Source: Flavipsychrobacter sp. | GTDB lineage: Bacteria > Bacteroidota > Bacteroidia > Chitinophagales > Chitinophagaceae | Length of the DNA stretch: 64,000 nucleotides | Assembly: GCA_041392855.1 (NCBI GenBank) | Contig: JAWKLD010000001.1 | Location: 544,001-608,000 of the forward strand | Direction: 5' to 3' | Part shown: piece by piece, positions 62,244 to 64,000 of the stretch | How the letters are laid out: each line of letters opens with the position of its first letter | Numbering within the stretch: the stretch's first letter is position 1 | The notes under the pieces: generated by a model | The model's input: only the letters and a program-made list of their open reading frames with translations | The model's database searches: none | Told to the model about the DNA's origin: nothing | Program-made: the position numbers and the translations under genes

Positions 62244-63647
62244 TTATAGTATTTCTTGTTTTACATTTTCAAGGATGTCTAAAGTTTCTTCTTTAGAGTT
62301 CCCTTCAGCATAAACACGTAATACAGGTTCTGTACCAGAAGCACGCAACATGATCCAGCCTCCATTGTCTAGATGATATTTCATCCCATCAATATCTTCT
62401 GTTCGGTTAAAGGTATATTTACCAAACTTAGTGTACTCGCCGTTTATTGCTTTATTGATTATGGAAACCTTTACAGCATTGTCTATATGTAGGTCGTTTC
62501 TTTCGTATACAAAGCGACCGACAATATCATAAACTTCGTTGCAAAGCTCTTTAAGAGTTTTTCCTGTTTCTGCCATGAACTGGTAAAGCATTAAACCATC
62601 ATAAATACCATCTCTTTCAGGTATATGTCCTTTAACCGCGATACCTCCACTTTCTTCACCGCCAACAAGTACATCTTCATCTATCATTATTTTACTTATG
62701 TACTTGAAGCCAATTTTAGTCACTTCGTATGGCAAGTTGTATAACTCACACATCTTTTTGACTCTATCAGTAACAGAAAAAGCAACAACAACTTTACCAC
62801 TTAGCCCCTTATATTTATGCAGGTAATGTATTAGTAATAAAATGATATGGTGTGCATCAACAAAATTCCCATCTTCATCAAAAAGGCCAATACGGTCAGC
62901 GTCACCATCAGTAGCTAGCCCCATTTTTAGTTCAGGAGTTGTAGCTATGGTTTTAGATAATTCTTGTAAGTTTTTGTCTAAAGGTTCCGGTGCTTGTCCG
63001 TTAAAACCTGGATTGCTTTCGCAGTGTAAAAGTGTGGCTTCAGGTAAAAGTTGCTTTACAGCATTTTGACCTGCACCATACATAGCATCATATCCAAGTT
63101 TGAAAGGTGATTTTTTTAAAGCTTCAAAGTCAAACTTCTCTTTAAGGTATGTTACATATAGCGCCTCAAGATCTGCGTATTCTAATAAACCACTTTCTTC
63201 CCAATGTTGTAATGGTAATTGTGGAATATTGACAGTATCTGGAATCAACTCCTCAACTTCAGCAACATCTTCAGGGTTGGAAGGTCCACCATGAGCTCCC
63301 TTTAGCTTAAATCCATTATAGGTAGGAGGGTTGTGGGATGCTGTTATAACAACACCTTGGTCTGCATTTAGTTTATATACACCAAATGATAACATAGGAG
63401 TACTAACAAACCCTTGTGCCATTATTACTTTAACCCCATTATTACATAATACATTTACTACTGTTTCGCAGAACAAAGGACCGCCAAATCTAGTGTCATG
63501 GCCAAGAACGACAATAGGTGTTTCCTTTTTTTGTAAAAGCCAATCAGCCAAAGCTTTAGATACGCGGCCTACGTTATAGGTCGTATAATCTTTTGCGATT
63601 ATAGCACGCCAGCCATCAGTTCCAAACTTTATTTTATCTACAGTCAT
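62244..63647 (-). CDS. Phosphoglucomutase/phosphomannomutase (alpha-D-phosphohexomutase)
   Basis: 467 aa. Four-domain phosphohexomutase: FGTDGWRAI at the start, active-site serine Ser104 in GVVITASHNPPTYNG, the metal loop DGDADRIG, sugar-binding GGEESGG and the phosphate-binding RASGTEPVLR near the C-terminus. Interconverts hexose-1-P and hexose-6-P, feeding sugar-nucleotide synthesis. Which hexose is not certain. Confidence 0.92.
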   Translation of the reverse strand: MTVDKIKFGTDGWRAIIAKDYTTYNVGRVSKALADWLLQKKETPIVVLGHDTRFGGPLFCETVVNVLCNNGVKVIMAQGFVSTPMLSFGVYKLNADQGVVITASHNPPTYNGFKLKGAHGGPSNPEDVAEVEELIPDTVNIPQLPLQHWEESGLLEYADLEALYVTYLKEKFDFEALKKSPFKLGYDAMYGAGQNAVKQLLPEATLLHCESNPGFNGQAPEPLDKNLQELSKTIATTPELKMGLATDGDADRIGLFDEDGNFVDAHHIILLLIHYLHKYKGLSGKVVVAFSVTDRVKKMCELYNLPYEVTKIGFKYISKIMIDEDVLVGGEESGGIAVKGHIPERDGIYDGLMLYQFMAETGKTLKELCNEVYDIVGRFVYERNDLHIDNAVKVSIINKAINGEYTKFGKYTFNRTEDIDGMKYHLDNGGWIMLRASGTEPVLRVYAEGNSKEETLDILENVKQEIL

Positions 63648-63691
63648 TAGTATGCTTATTTAGTTATGTATATTATAGTATAATTGGGGGG

Positions 63692-63699
63692 CAAAAATA
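63692..63699 (-). promoter_or_regulatory. -7 element of the phosphohexomutase gene
   Basis: TATTTTTG on the minus strand, exact TAnnTTTG match, about 45 bases before the start codon. The -33 half is not evident. Confidence 0.4.
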
Positions 63700-63739
63700 A
63701 GAAACGTTTCTTAGCATTTGTATTCTAAAAGTTAATTAT

Positions 63740-64000
63740 ATGAGTAGTGCAGGGTATTCTGGAACACCTTTAGCTAAAAAGTTGGGTATCAAGGAGGGGC
63801 ATAATATTAAGTTGATTGGCATACCTGATAACTATTATGATCTATTTGATAATTTTCCCGTAGATATTAAGTGTGAGGAAAATGAGTTAAAGGATTTTAT
63901 ACATGTTTTTTCGAAATCTTGGGTTGAATTGGAATGCTTATTACCTCAATTGAGGAAGGACATCGTTCAGAACGGTATGATATGGGTGTCATGGCCGAAA
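63740..64000 (+). CDS. DUF3052 family protein, 3' end outside window
   Basis: 87 codons, open to the window end. The ATG is followed by SSAGYSGTPLAKKLGIKEGH, the characteristic DUF3052 N-terminus, and a helix-rich body. Divergent from the hexomutase gene with 92 bases between. Function not established. The frame continues past the last base, so length cannot be told. Confidence 0.7.
   Translation, partial: MSSAGYSGTPLAKKLGIKEGHNIKLIGIPDNYYDLFDNFPVDIKCEENELKDFIHVFSKSWVELECLLPQLRKDIVQNGMIWVSWPK

Noticed and set aside
1..64000. CRISPR array, prophage, insertion sequence or integrase
   Set aside because: No regularly spaced repeats, transposase or phage structural motifs were seen; repeats found are protein-domain repeats or single hairpins.

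Overview
The window is one contiguous chromosomal stretch of a member of the Bacteroidota, probably a Chitinophagales/Sphingobacteriia-type organism (inference). It is AT-rich. It encodes the short Bacteroidota-type primary sigma factor, five secreted proteins with type IX secretion (T9SS) tails, two TonB-dependent receptors and Bacteroidota-type promoters (TTTG, 19-20 bp, TAnnTTTG). I see no rRNA, insertion sequence, prophage, CRISPR array or integrase. It reads as core chromosome with lineage-specific envelope and uptake genes, about 52 protein genes, one tRNA-Arg(ACG) and one SRP (4.5S-type) RNA.

Layout. 1-2.2 kb: a 5'-truncated zinc-less Sir2 deacylase, convergent with and overlapping a membrane glycosyltransferase-like gene and its small partner. 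2.2-4.6 kb: ftsY and NADP isocitrate dehydrogenase. 4.7-8.9 kb: two paralogous Ig-repeat T9SS proteins. 9.0-15.0 kb: a compact minus-strand operon DUF4856 lipoprotein - imelysin - HTTM (gamma-carboxylase-like) - FecA-like TonB receptor, the best candidate in the window for a poorly described system (probable metal or iron acquisition). 15.2-20.4 kb: PLP decarboxylase, T9SS protein, LytS/LytTR two-component pair, trmH. 20.4-25.9 kb: rpoD, a START-like protein and an envelope run LptF/G - PAP2 - GT39. 26-28.5 kb: a type B T9SS adhesin-like protein. 28.7-30.1 kb: LuxC-like acyl-CoA reductase divergent from a 2[4Fe-4S] ferredoxin. 30.2-35 kb: lipoproteins, dprA, rimO and der. 35-40 kb: a secreted PNGase F-like protein, TPR, tilS, rhomboid protease, rlmH, tRNA-Arg. 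40-47.8 kb: pbpC with a thioester-containing alpha-2-macroglobulin. 48-53.6 kb: NRDE/TANGO2 protein, an outer-membrane beta-barrel candidate, a lipoprotein, a LuxE-like acyl-protein synthetase and a second TonB receptor with a cysteine pair in its plug. 53.7-59.9 kb: CPA1 antiporter, MscS channel, APC permease and a second antiporter. 59.9-64 kb: YraN, sugar isomerase, SRP RNA, fructose-6-phosphate aldolase/transaldolase, phosphohexomutase and the start of a DUF3052 gene.

How they fit together. Housekeeping functions (protein targeting by FtsY plus SRP RNA, tRNA/rRNA modification by TilS, TrmH, RlmH and RimO, ribosome assembly by Der, transcription by RpoD) are interleaved with envelope functions (LptF/G, PAP2, GT39, PbpC/macroglobulin, T9SS cargo, TonB receptors). 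Carbon metabolism is represented by IDH, the sugar isomerase, the aldolase and the hexomutase. All functional calls are from reading translated sequence and remembered family motifs; no database search was run.
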